This document shows, piece by piece, positions 1-11,866 of a stretch of DNA of 64,000 nt; within the stretch, counting starts at the first letter, position 1, and each line of letters opens with the position of its first letter. A program made the position numbers and the translations under genes. Under the pieces are notes generated by a model, which was not told the origin of the DNA, ran no database searches, and worked only from the letters and a program-made list of their open reading frames with translations. This DNA comes from Symsagittifera roscoffensis (lineage: Eukaryota > Xenacoelomorpha > Acoela > Convolutidae): positions 19,685,996-19,749,995 of the forward strand of contig NC_087066.1 of assembly GCF_963678635.1 (NCBI RefSeq), written 5' to 3'.

Positions 1-284
1 CCGCCTTGGAACTTGATGTTTACGATTCGAATAGAGCCAATTTTTATGAACCAGGAAACGAATATTATCAGTTCGATTCGGTTCAAAATCGTTTAACAGA
101 CGACTGAGAAATTTTCGCAACTAACGAACCTCTTGAAAGAGAACCGTCAGTAAAAACGTGTTCTTTTACACCAGTGGTGTATTGACAGTAAACATTAGGA
201 AGGTCCAAGTTAAAACTAAATTTGCAGCTTTAATTGTGTCAATGAGAAATATTGAGCGAATTTGAAGTAGTCAAAAAAGATATT

Positions 285-770
285 TTCAGCATAGACAACA
301 AACCAATCTCTTATCAATTCGAAAGTAATTGTATCGCGCTCTGAGATCTGCCACATGTTTGCCGTTACATATAACAAAATGTACGTAAGGCCACATATAC
401 GCCTAATATCAGAGAACAAAATTTCTGAAGTTTCTGGAAAATCCAAAGGTTTTTACAATGGCGGTAGCAATAAGGGTAGCGGTGAGTTTCTTGCATGCTT
501 ATTTCAGGTTTCACCTGGATATCAGAATCGTAGTTTTGCAAGCAAAATTTCTATCGGTTTGACGACTCTTTTGTGTACAACTTATGGGAAAATAAAGAAA
601 GTTCTAAATGTTCGCGGAAAAAGTAAACCGGTAGCGAAAAACGATCATATTCTGGATTCAACGCTTAATATTAAAGAAACGTACTTGATATGCGTTTAAA
701 TTTTGTTCCTTCCGCCACATAACCGAAAGAACTTTGGATTTAGCTAAAATAAGTTGAAGATGCAGCTAAA
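285..770 (+). repeat. Interspersed repeat H, copy 1
   Basis: This stretch aligns by eye with 8125-8165 plus 9340-9790: a CATGTTT-GCC-TTACAT-AACAAAATG block, then a TTTCTGGAAAA block, then a CCTGGATATCA block follow in the same order. The second copy is split by a TIR element. The short ORF at 355-699 is not conserved between the copies as protein, so I treat the sequence as non-coding repeat. Confidence 0.6.
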
Positions 771-1519
771 AAGGAATTCCAATGTTTAAAGGTCAAAAAA
801 GAAAACCGGTTAAATTAAATTTAAATTTCGCTCAGTTACATTATCAAGAGTTCAGAAAAAAGTAAAAGGTATCAGTGTAAAAGAGGCAATTAAAATAATG
901 TGAGAATCATCTAGCAGACATTTGAGATTGCAAAATACCCTAACAAAAAGCTTGTTTCATCTTATTGCAATCGACAAAAACTCACAATATTCCGGGGTTG
1001 ACAAAAATGGGTATCATACCAATCCATACAATCCATAGGTTAAAAAAGCTGTTTGAAAATTAATTTTTTCTATACAATGAAACTGTAATAGGCATTTTCT
1101 ACAATTAAATGAACAAAATTTTGCATAAGAATTAATTTCTGATTGTGCAAAACAAAGAGATAAAATGAGCCAAAATCTAGTCATTCATAAGTTCTCTACA
1201 GAGGGTGGGTTTTCATAACAATTTTTTCAAAGGAACTGATTTTCTAAGGACCTGATTTTCCAGTCAATTTCTGTAAGTTAACAAAATGTTGCATTCTTTT
1301 TCATGTGAAAGAAAAATTACGTAAGACCTAGCTTAGATACTTAGTTTCCCAACCGATACAGTTAAGTTCAAAATTTCAAGTTGCTTACTGGCATTCCTTG
1401 GCACAAAAAACAACTCGTTTTCAACCGTGAATGTGCACTACTTGTAACGAAAACGGCAGAAACGTGAAAAAATGTTAGTTTATTTGATCACTTTAAAATC
1501 AAAACTTGCAATATCGCTG

Positions 1520-2422
1520 TCCGTAAGTGTTGTTCCGGCTTTCCAATTTTATAATTTTATGGATACTTGTCAGATGGTTTCAATTTACAGTGGTTTCAAA
1601 TAATTACAAGTTACCATCAGAAAATGAGCGAAGAACCAAGGTCATTGAGAATCGCTCTGTGAATCACAGCGGTAATGATTGCTTGACTTCCTCTTTCACA
1701 GATTTTTTTTTTTGCATTTTCATCCATCTTTATTTCTCGTAAAACGACAAGTTGCAACAAAAAACGACTCGCATTGAAAGAGAACTCTCAATAAAATCAT
1801 GTCAAGTAATGCTTAACTTTTGGATAAATGATATTTGTTAATTTTGTAGTCCTCAAATATGTATTGCGCTGCTAATTATATAACATATCACATTTTTCAC
1901 TTCCTAGTTTCCGACTTGAGTAAGCAGATTTTCTGCTTTGGACGAGGAGCACAGAAAATATTCTTGCTAAAACTATCAAACAAACTAAAACTGAGAAATT
2001 TGTTGCGTTTCAAGTTAGTAGCATTTTTAGGAGTGCAATTTTTTGAGCTATCTAATTAAGAACTATAAAGGTAACAAAATCATTTATTCAAATATTAAGC
2101 ATCACTTGACGTGAAATTATTGAGAGTTGTCTTTCAATGCCAGTCGTCTTTTTTGCGAGTTGTTTTTTGTTGCAGCTTGTATTACGAGCAACAATGATCA
2201 CTACAAATGCAAAAAGAATCTGTAAAATTAAACAACCTTTATCGCTGTGATTCACAGAGTAGTCTTCATTGACCTTGGTTCTTCAGTCATTTTTCTGTTG
2301 TAACTTGTAACCATTTAAAACCACTGTAGTTGAACCCATCTGAGTTTTTATCTCTCAATGCATAAAATTTTTTATGGTATCCTTAGTTTTTCAAAATTGG
2401 GAAACTCAACAATTACCTCAAT
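1520..2422. repeat. Long inverted repeat (two arms of about 300 bp)
   Basis: The left arm, about 1520-1815, is matched in reverse complement by about 2098-2422. Shared blocks, in mirrored order, are the GAACCAAGGTCA block, the CTGTGAATCACAGCG block, the GTTGCAACAAAAAAC block and the CTCTCAATAA block. The spacer (about 1816-2097) is not shared. This is the architecture of a foldback element or a short transposon with very long terminal inverted repeats. No transposase is visible inside. The ORFs at 1527-1742, 1859-2059 and 2358-2549 lie across arm or spacer and have no recognisable product. Confidence 0.75.
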
Positions 2423-2689
2423 TTCATTTTGTTTGTTACTTTTAGCAACAATATTTTTTGCGCTCCTTGTCCAAATGACAATATCTGCTATCTTGAACCT
2501 TCCCGGAACAAATGAAGTGAAATGCTATGATAAGTTCAAAGTTTCTTGATCGTTGTAATGTGTTCAGTCATGATACGAGAGATCGTTTCAGTATTTTTTC
2601 TTCCGATCAACTTTTTTCTCAAAATAAGATGGAGAATTCAGTTGTACAGCCAGAAGGAAACACTTGGATTATAGTATGCAGCACTGGTA

Positions 2690-3560
2690 TAAAATGACTA
2701 ATTAAACATTATTGATCAGTTAGAAAGAGATGCAGTAGTAGTTGCAAAATCTCACTTGTAAATAGAAAATCGGGCGTTCTTTCTGATTTTCAATAAAAAA
2801 TGGGTCGTTCCTGAAACTGCAAGCTTTTTTCCGAACAAAAAGAAGCTGTTAATCTTTTTAGTACATTTTTACGCAATGTCCTTTTTGTGTTCCGAAGCCA
2901 TGTTTCCACGACAGTAAATGTTGGTAAACTGAATAGTTAATGAAATTAGAGCAGTAGCAGACCTGGTAAGGGGCTTCAATAATGAGATCAAATAGCAAAA
3001 AAAGTGGTAATGGTCTTTTTTTAGTTGGGGCAAAAAAGAAAACAAGCAGCCAAATCAATTAAAAGTAGACAAAATCTCAAAACTTTGTGTTTTTAAGTGA
3101 GTCACAAACATGAACAACCGCGTTTGTGTGAAATTTCTTCACAAAATTTCGAAAAAAAATTGTTGTGCTGCAAAAAAATTTTAAGTTTTTTGTTCGAAAT
3201 CTTCGCGTTTTTCTAGTTTGTTTTAATACCGCACAACTTAACTGGTTTTCAATTTCTTGAGCTCTAGGTCAAAAAAGACAATAAATTATTTGTAGACGTT
3301 TGTTATAGGAGGTAATCGCAGCCCCACTTTCTGGTTTCTGATGAGGGTCAGCATTTTGTGCTGATGGGAGAAATTTTTTTTTGTTATCGTTTTAATTGTA
3401 ACTTTTCGAAGAAGTTGTTTTGCATCAGTTTTCAATTTGATTTTTCTTCAATTTTTTTTTGCATTTTTAAAGTTTTTTTCTAGCTTAGTTTGGCTTGCTT
3501 TTCTTTTTCTTCAAAAAAGACATCAAACTGGAATTGATAAAAGAGGCAGCTCAATTTTCC
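2690..3560 (+). repeat. Interspersed repeat I, copy 1
   Basis: It aligns with 4680-5230. The best-conserved part is around 2860-2930 against 4835-4905, a GTACATTTTTACGCAAT block followed by a CATGTTTCCACGACAGTAAA block. A short piece is also recognisable at 7965-8060 (GAAAATCG, then CGTTCC). Non-coding. Confidence 0.65.
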
Positions 3561-4169
3561 GGCGATTGCATAGTGTCAGCATTTTGTGTTGTAGGGAAAC
3601 TTAAATTGTTCCCTATTTTTTGGAATGGGTGAAACTGATTGCCATGAAATGATTTTAGATTTTAAGAGAATGAAGTGAATCGTTACTAAAACTTTAATTT
3701 CAAATATCTATTGTATAATCCTCATATCTTTTTTTTAGCTTTCGAAGATGTTTATGAAGCTTATTCAATCAAATTTTTGTGCAAGTGTTATAATAATCGA
3801 CTTTTTTCCAACGCAACTCGCAGATGAAAGTGCTTATTTGGTGGTGTTTGTTGCTATAATCACGGTCTATAGCATTTGCAGTTGAAAGTTGAACGGAGGC
3901 AAGACTCTTAATTTACATATCACAGGCTCAGTTTTGCACTTAGTATTTTGATTTGTATTTGGTGGCTCTATTGCTGAATAGCAATTGCTATTTATTATCA
4001 TATGTAACTGCTTATTTAATTGATAGTTCTAGAAAGTTTCTGAAGCAGTGGTGGGTTTTATATTGCGATTATAAAAAAACAAAGTCGATGAGCGTAATGA
4101 AGACTCTCAATCGATCGTGATATTTTTGATCTTTTTTTCAAGAATAGTCTTAGTTTGTTCAGACGCAAG

Positions 4170-4612
4170 TTTGATTATTACAAAACTCCACTTTCGAGCA
4201 GAAAAAGTGTAAAAGGCACAAAAACGTGATTGACTTAAAGTTTCGAAAGTAGTTTTTAATTTTCAGGTACTTCAAACATTTATCGGAAAGGGTTGAGTGA
4301 TATATCATACTAAAACGCTTTCAATCATCATTCGAAGGACATTAAATTTTGAAAAAAAAACTTTCACAGTGTTGAGAAAATTCGGTTTGAAGTTTTTGAT
4401 TTTTGGTCTAATACTGAGCTCTTATACGATGACTGTCAAATAAGCCCAAGTCCTTTTTTGTTCAGATCTTTCTATCACACTATGGAGAAAAAAATGACAC
4501 TAATTTGACAAAAAAAAATCTTATTTTTTTTTGTATTTTTCAAAGACTGTGGTCAGAACAATCTTTGCTATTGGCAGAGCAACCTGATATCCTTGCTTAT
4601 AGTTAGTTTTAT
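4170..4612 (+). mobile_element. Family C short element, copy 1 (diverged)
   Basis: The interior matches 35190-35750: shared blocks are GAGTGATATATCAT, GAAGGACATTAAA, and the TTTTTGTTC...TATCACA...AATGACAC stretch. The right end is a diverged GTGGTCAGAACA, the counterpart of the GGTCGGAACA terminus in copy 2. No coding capacity. Confidence 0.6.
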
Positions 4613-4679
4613 TTCACAAAAACTTTCCAACTTTCTAAATGCAAACATTTGGTACATAAATTGCAGCGCATACAGCCAT

Positions 4680-5230
4680 AAATATATTTAATTAAATATT
4701 TTATATCAGTCAGAAGTAGTTCTACTTGCGAATAGAGAATTGGGTTTAAGTTCTGATTTTCACAAAGCAAGGGGTCGTTCCTCAAACTGCGTTTTTTTCC
4801 TGAACAAAAAGGAACGGCTATTTGTTGTTTTGTACATTTTTACGCAATATCCTTTTTGTGTTCCGGAGCCATGTTTCCACGACAGTAAATTTTGGTAAAC
4901 TTAGGAGCACACCTGTAAAGAGATTCAAAAATGAGATCAATTAGGAAAAAAAGTGGTTATGGTTTTGTTTTAGTTGGTGCAGAAAAAAGCATAAGCAGCC
5001 AAATCAACTAAAAGTAGACAAAAACTTCAAAACTCTCTGTTTTTTTAAGTGAGTCACAAACACAAAAAATCGCGTTTAGGTGAAATTTGTGGTGATGGGA
5101 GAGTTATATATACATTTTTTTGCTATCAATTTATTCGTAAACTTTTAAACGGGTGGTTTTGCATCATTTTTTAATTTTTTATTCGAGATTTTAACGGTGT
5201 GGGAATTATGCTGACAAGTAATCTTAGACA
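4680..5230 (+). repeat. Interspersed repeat I, copy 2
   Basis: Second copy of the repeat at 2690-3560, about 2 kb away in the same orientation. Some internal segments are missing, but order is preserved to the GGTTTTGCATCA block near 5155. Confidence 0.65.
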
Positions 5231-5380
5231 AGATGAAACTGCATACTACAATTTAAAATTGTTTTTTTTTAGTCTCTCGTACAAGAATTAGTGTCCAGAG
5301 GTTTTACCATAGCGCAACAAGATCAATAATAATGAAAAGGTAGACAGAACTGCCGAAACAGATCAAGCTTTTTCACATTC

Positions 5381-5926
5381 CTAGTCGAGGTAGGAGAGAC
5401 ATATTGCCCACTCTTTTGTTAGATGAGATTCACTTGCTGCACAGTTTACAAAACAACAAAATTGTGTATGTCCGGTCGACCCAGTTATCTTTGACTTTCG
5501 AAGGTCATTCTTCATTGGAAAGATGGTTGCGCTCCTATATCTATTATCCAGAGCAATATTCATGACTATAATGATAGTTGCCAATTTCATAATAACCCGA
5601 TTGTCTTCATAATAACCCGATCATTCGGTTTCATTTTCATCATCAGTGTGATACGTTTCATTTTGCTCCAGGCTGGAATTGAGATCAAATTTTCCATTTT
5701 CAAATGGCTCAATGTTTTGACTGTCTTCTGCGCAGCCGGAGTTTGACATGTTTGCAGAGATACGCCAACTTGTTTGTCTTCCTTGCAGTAGCAATACATA
5801 TTGGTATCTTAATGCTCCCTTAGTTTTCTGTTTCATTCGTCTGCTGGGATTAATCCTGAGTTGTTTATCTTTAAAGCAGCCAATCTTTCTAGACATTTTG
5901 AGATAAGTAGGAATTTCACTGCACAC
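5381..5926 (-). pseudogene. Possible decayed coding fragment, unidentified
   Basis: This stretch is less AT-rich than its surroundings. On the minus strand two overlapping frames (5926-5621 and 5590-5381) look protein-like. The first, 101 codons, has a basic N-terminal half and an acidic Asp/Glu/Asn-rich end. The second is hydrophobic, then Cys-containing. An 18-bp direct duplication (ATAATAACCCGATTGTC / ATAATAACCCGATCATT type, 5589-5623) separates them and shifts the frame. I recognise no domain. It could be an exon remnant or chance. Confidence 0.25.
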
Positions 5927-6639
5927 TCGATAGTTATGTCAAAATCAAAGTGATAATCTGGGACTCGATCAGTTACTTTGCCACAATTTTGATATGCTTC
6001 AAAACATGTTCAAAATCATTCCGTATAGCTTCCTCGAAATTTGAAAAGAAGTTGAGTGCCTAGGTTTGGCTAAAAATAAATTGAGCTCGCTGATTTCTTT
6101 TTTGGTATGCGTGCATCAATGCTACTGGGTTAAAGAATTTCAATAAGTTTTTGTCAGTTTCCCTAAAATTTGAATATGTTTTCTGATGTTTCGATTATTA
6201 AGTTTCAAAATTTTTCAGCAACGTTCAGGTGGAATTGGTGCTGCCAACTCTTTTTTTTCTAAAATGAACGAGAAAAAAACTGCGGTCGCAATTAAGTTAA
6301 TCGCATAAACTTATTGAAAATGAAGCGGTGACGAGGTTGTTAAAAGTACCTGGTAAAGTACTGTTATACATTTTGAAGGGTTTTGATTTTCCGTTTTAGA
6401 TTTTGTTGCGAAATTCAGTTTTCATAGTAGTAGCAGGATTGATAAATTTGTAATGTCTATGTTTATATCTTCATTTTTACAAAAATCATGATCAAACTAA
6501 ATAGCATTTTAACAAAATGAGGGATAGTAGTACTGCAGAAAAGGAATCAATTGCAAATTTTAAAAGAATTGATTGTCATTCATACGGTTTTGTATTAATT
6601 TTTAATGTAATTTACTTAAAAAGAACGAAAGAAAACAAG

Positions 6640-7175
6640 ACTGCTCGTATCAGGGCGAAGCCCTCAATGTTCCGACTGCATTTTAAGGTTTATGGAGCAG
6701 TAATAGCATTAAAAAAATTCAATGAAATAAAGCAAAATGAAAAAAAAAAGTTTTCTAAAATTTGAAGTTTTTATGAAAATCATCCACCACACGCCATATA
6801 AAGTACAAAAAGACAAATTTCGCTCCTTGCAACAAACCAATTATGGCAAATAAGCTTCTTTTAACCAATTTGGAACAATTTCTAAGACGGATTAACTCTC
6901 CGCTTACGCGTTAATAGCGCTAAATATACCGCGCGTTAATTGTCCCAAATTAGTCAAAATGGCCAATATGGCAATCTTTAAACCCTCATAACTCTACGAA
7001 AAATAATCACAAGTGAAATATCTTTTCAAATTTGAGCTCAGGACAACAATACCTTTCGAATGATGTTAAAAAATTCCGTCAAAAATGGCTAGTTAAAAAG
7101 TCGAAATTTGTCTGAAGAAAAAAAACCTACCCCGAGCACAAATATTCCGTTACTTTCGTATCGAAAGTCGGAACA
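6640..7175 (-). mobile_element. Family A non-autonomous element, copy 1
   Basis: Read on the minus strand it starts TTGTTCCGACTTTCGATACG and ends GATACGAGCAGTC, with a GGGCTTCGCCC hairpin just before that end. About 535 bp, no coding potential. Full-length relatives lie at 7337-7860, 13531-14275 and 33165-33662. The interior carries an ACGCGTTA...CGCGC...TTAA patch common to all copies. Confidence 0.85.
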
Positions 7176-7336
7176 ACTAAAAAGAATGCCACTAACTAAG
7201 TAGTTAAATGATGACTTCAAATTATCCTGCTGATTACTTTAACTTTACGGTGCTTCTCAGAACCTGATACATGCGGCCCTATGTTTTGTTCTTGCAATCA
7301 ACATTTTTTGAAAGAGTGAATTGAGAATTGAAAAAG

Positions 7337-7860
7337 ACTGCTCGTATCAGGGTGAAGCCTCGAATGTTCCGACTGCCTTTTTAGGTTTATGGAGCAGTAA
7401 TAACATTAAAAAAATCAATGAAATAAAACAAAATGAAAAAAAAAATTCTAAAATTTGAAATTTTTTATAAAAATCATCCCCCCACACGCCATATAAAGTA
7501 CAAAAAGAGAGATTTCGTTCCTTGTAACAAATCTATTATGGCATATAAGCTTCGTTCAACCAATTTGGAACGATTTATAAGACGGATTAAATCTGTGCTT
7601 ACGCGTTAATAACGCGAAATACATCGCGCGTTAATTGTCCCAAATTGGCCAAAATGGCAATCTTTAAACCCCCGTAATTTTACAAAAAATGATCACAGGT
7701 GAAATATCTTTTCAAATTTGAGCTCAAGGCAATAATACCTTTCGAATGATAAAAAAGTTCCGTCAAAAATGGCTAGTTAAAAGGTCGAAATTTGTCTGAA
7801 GAAAAAAAAACCCACCCGAGCACAAATATTCCGTTTCTTTCGTATCGAAAGTCGGAACAA
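7337..7860 (-). mobile_element. Family A non-autonomous element, copy 2
   Basis: Same ends and interior as the element at 6640-7175, in the same orientation and only about 160 bp away, so the two form a near-tandem pair. The internal order is unchanged; differences are scattered substitutions and small indels. No coding capacity. Confidence 0.85.
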
Positions 7861-8165
7861 AAACACAGACGATTAAAATACTTGTTGCACATAACAAATG
7901 TTGCAAACAACTAAATACAATGTTGCATCCAACTTAATTGGTATATAGCTAGTGCATAAATTATCAGTCCGAAATAGTTGCAATTAAGAAAAAATATGTA
8001 CGTAGAAAATCGAGTTTTCCTTTCGTTTTTCAATAAGGGAACGTGTCGTTCCCGAAAAAAAGTAATCAGTCTCAAACCGTTCTGCAGTGCTATTACTCAG
8101 CGACTTTCAACTAGTCAAAAAACAAGATTTCACTATAGAAAACAAACAAATTACTCGTCATTCCA

Positions 8166-9339
8166 GCACTGACAGAAATGGTTTCCGGTCGATTTAAATT
8201 GATTTTAAATCGATTTTAAATCGATCCAAATCGATTAACCATGTACATTTTACGAACTTAAATGGATTTTAAATCAATTTCAATCGATCTTTTTGAAAGT
8301 TTTAAATCGATTTAAGTGTCTAAAAAATCGATTCAAATCGATTTCGATGGATTTTCCGACTCACTAAAATCCATCCGAATCTCACTTAAATCCATCAGAA
8401 GCTCACTTAAATCCATTTTAAATCGATTTAAATCGATCTTTTTGAAAGTTATAAATCAATTTAAGTGTCTAAAAATCGATTTAAGTCGATTTCGATGTAT
8501 TTTCCGACACACGAAAATAGATTTTTTTTGCTAACAAGGCGAAAAAAAACATACACTTTGAAAAATTGTTAGAAATTTTTATTCTCGATTTTTTAAATGT
8601 AAACACTTGAGCCAGATGTTATAGAATTTAATAAAAATATCCACATAAATCAGTTTCAAGTTCGAAAAAAGGCAATGAAATTATAGAAATTGTTGTAAAA
8701 CAGATTTTGCAAAATCCCATGTAACAAACAAGAAAAAGGTCAGAATAAATTAAAACTTGATCTCGTTTATATGCAATTATAACATAGAAAGATATGATAA
8801 TGAATCAGATTTTGGGCAAAACTTATAAAACGAATCAAGAAAAGGGTCAATATAGATCAATTTTTGAACTCAAAATATGCAAGAAAATGAAAGAATTTTA
8901 TCGATATTTTGGTCTTTTTATTTGGTCTTTTTATGCTACAATACGCTATGGATGTAAAATGAAAAGTGATAGGCAATGAATAATTGCAATCAAATTTCGA
9001 AACTGATAAATTTCAAATAAAAAAAACCGATTTGAATTGATTTAAATCCGTTTTAATTCCCTTAAAATTAAAAACAAACTCAGACTGGAAAAAAAACATT
9101 TAAATTGATTTAAAAACGATTTGGATCAATTTTTTTTAGCTGGGATTTAAAATCAATTTAAGTCGAGTTTAAATCGATCCAAATCAACCTTCATCTTTTT
9201 TGTTTTATCTTCGTACTTTTTTCATACTAAAATCGATCTAAAATTAATCAACGTACTTTTTTCCTACTAAAATCAATCTAAATTTAATCAACATACTTTT
9301 TTCATACTAAAATCGATCCTAATCTATTTTTGTCAGTGC
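8166..9339. mobile_element. TIR element with internal AAATCGAT arrays
   Basis: The ends are inverted: GCACTGACAGAAATGG on the left, and the reverse complement of GCACTGACAAAAATAG on the right. Inside, about 8190-8520 and 9020-9325 are arrays of degenerate AAATCGATTT units flanking a unique core (8540-9010). The element interrupts repeat H. The flanks read TCATTCCA on the left and GATTTCCA on the right, an imperfect 8-bp duplication that would suit a hAT-like element. The ORFs at 8316-8534 and 8794-8979 are by-products of the array and core. Confidence 0.65.
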
Positions 9340-9790
9340 GGATTTCCAAAATTAATTGTATCATGGCTTTGAAATCTGCAACATGTTTAGCCTTACATGC
9401 AACAAAATGAGCCGCTTAATATCAAAGAACAAATTTTCATAAGTTTCTGGAAAATTCAAAATTGCAACTTTTTTACAATGGTCATAGCGGTAAAGGTAGC
9501 GGTAAAAATGATACATGCTTATTTCAAACATCCCCTGGATATCACAATCGGAGTTGTTCGAGTAAAATTTTTTTCGATTTGGCTATTCCAATTTTTGAAA
9601 CTTTTCGGCATAAATAGGAAAAAAGTTCTAAGAGTTCGCGGAGAAATTAAAAAGGTAGCGAAAAATGATTGCAATCTAGAAGCAATGCTCAAAATTAGGA
9701 AAATGTATTTGACATGCATATAAAATTTGTTCCGTCCGTTATTCAACCGAAGGAACTTTAGATTTGGCTTAGATTTGGCTAAAATTGTAT
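9340..9790 (+). repeat. Interspersed repeat H, copy 2 (right part)
   Basis: Continuation of the repeat whose left part is at about 8125-8165, homologous to 320-770. The frames at 9397-9723 and 9519-9902 are not conserved against copy 1. Confidence 0.6.
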
Positions 9791-10539
9791 ATGAAACTAA
9801 GGCGTTTGGAGTTTCAGGAACAATTATCATTGAAATTTTTTGATAAAAAATCAATTCGAGAAAAATTAATTTAGCTGGCATTTCTGAGAAAAAAATACCC
9901 ATTATTGAAACTAGATGTCAAATTTGTTTTTCTGCGCCATTTCTTCGTTTGCAATTGCATAACACAGTTTGCTCGCTTTTAACAAATGAACATGATTTGG
10001 ACTTGAAGAGAAAGCGAAAGTCAAATGGCAATTGAACAACATGGCGTATACACGCTTAAGACTTTTTTCAAGGTTTTTATAACTTTTCCAGAATGAGCTT
10101 TAGGTTTTAAAATTGGTTCTAGATTCTTTGAAAACGTTTGCTTTTCAAAATAAAAAGCAAGGAGAGTTTGCGCTGTTTCTAAGAAGTTTCAAATAATCAA
10201 GATGTAGGTGATGCGCCTTCAAGCTGTTGAGGAGGCTGTTGCAACGAAAAAGAAATATTTCGCAAGTTTCGCAGAAAACAAGTTCAATACAAAGCCAAAA
10301 TAGGTGCGTTTTTTAAACAACCGGATGCAGACCTTACAACGAAATAAAATAGTCATTTTTTTGTAAGGGTATGGAAACAGCTTCATCACAGACCCAAAAT
10401 CATTTTTAAAAGAAGAAAAATAATTTTCTGTATTTAAAACTTGTTTCTGGTTTGTAAGCTTTGGTAACCGATTGAAGAATCGGATGCAAAATTATTGATT
10501 TTATAAATATATTTTCAAACAGGTTATGAAACTTCTTCT
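9790..10539. other. Gene-free stretch
   Basis: AT-rich sequence on both strands. I see no ORF, RNA gene or repeat that can be supported. Confidence 0.4.
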
Positions 10540-11102
10540 CAGTAGCAGATATAGGTGTTCTTCAAAGATTCGACCCCCTACCGACCCAAAGCTCGACTGA
10601 TTCTAAATTAGTACAGTCCCCACCTTGTACTATTTTGAGACATCCATTTTTTGGTGGCGGACCCTAAAATTTTACTAAAGGCATCTTCGGCGCCAATATA
10701 TACTAAATTTGAGGTGGGAGCGTGCGTCAAAAAAAAGCGATTTTTTGGCCAACATTTTCCAAAAATTGCCTAAAAACGCCTTTTTCGACAAAATGTTTTT
10801 TCAACTTTTTGTTTTGCCTGCGGCGCAGAAATTATAGCTAAAACAGGATCTTTGTAATGCTTTAAGAGTGCTCGAAAATTTAATTTGGTCGACCTAAAAA
10901 AAGGTCGACAAAATTTTCGAAAATTTTTTGAAAATTCGCCCCCCCCCCTCAAGAATATTCCAGATCCGCCCTGATAATAGGTCTTTATAACTGATTGGTA
11001 GAGGTCAAAAAATCAGTTTGGTTCACTTTAAAAAAGGCCCATAAAACTTTCGATTTTTTAAAATTCCGTCCCCACCTCGAGAAAATCCTAGATCCGCCCC
11101 TG
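10540..11102 (+). mobile_element. Family B hAT-like MITE, composite copy
   Basis: It begins CAGTAGCAGATATAGG and has two successive right ends of the AGATCCGCCC(C)TG type, at 10972 and 11102. CAGGggCGGATcTAGG-type termini are typical of non-autonomous hAT elements. The body, with CGACCC-CTACCGACCCAAAG, TTGTACTATTTTGAGA and CGGCGCCAAT blocks, matches 13740-13998. The second right end suggests one element inserted in, or recombined with, another. A poly-C run lies at about 10937-10948. Confidence 0.7.
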
Positions 11103-11519
11103 CTTTCACTGTTAAAAATGTTAACAATTATTCATTTTGAATCAAACTGTTTTCTATTTTATATCATGCTTTTCATCGTTTTTTATGAGCAAGGAATTTT
11201 GAGTTAAGTATTTGTTAAGTAGTTAGGTATTTTGAGTTCGAATCAAATTAATTTAACAATTCAGCATTTAAGTTAACCAGTTGCTTAGATAGAAGCTAAA
11301 AGCCACAGTGATAGATTAGTACTGTCTTGAAATTTATGATCCTTGAAGACTATTGGAAACCATTATGAATATATAAACACCAATTTAGAGCCTCAAACAC
11401 GGTAATTTACACGGAAAAGTTGCAGCTTTGTTGTTGAATTCATTTTTTGAGTTGTTGACTGCAAGGAAAACTTTCTGGCTCCGTGCATCATAACCTGAAG
11501 TGATTGATGGGTAGTTTGC

Positions 11520-11866
11520 TCAATCCATTTTTATCATGATCATCTCACTCGTGCGCACGGAAAACCAACGGGTAAGAGAACCATTGACAGAAATTTGGCC
11601 GCTCATCTGAGAAGTATCGCCGTTACTCTGAGAGTTAGCTTGAGCGTTATTCAGATTTAAATAAAAACAACTTCTATGCCACCATCCACCACCGTATGCA
11701 GCTGCACAATTATCACTCCACAGATCGTTATCGTGATCAGACGTAGAGAATGCCATGTTGCGTTGATAGTCCAATCCCAAGTTAGTCCCATAATCACTGT
11801 CGTAGTTCCCGTCAACCCAACCAGTGAATTTCAAGTTGTAATTCGAACCAGCTAGGATCTTGAAAC
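11520..11866 (-). CDS. Exon 4 of the fibrinogen-related gene (C-terminal FReD)
   Basis: The acceptor TTTTCAG precedes 11866. The exon encodes the C-terminal fibrinogen fold, with the Asp-rich calcium loop and its following Cys pair, and ends in the typical W-FSVRTSEM-type strand with TGA at 11522-11520. Confidence 0.88.

Noticed and set aside
6640-7860. Helitron assignment for family A on account of the end hairpins
   Set aside because: No CTRR end, no TC start and no A^T insertion pattern can be shown, and the TGTTCCGAC inverted ends argue for a TIR element.
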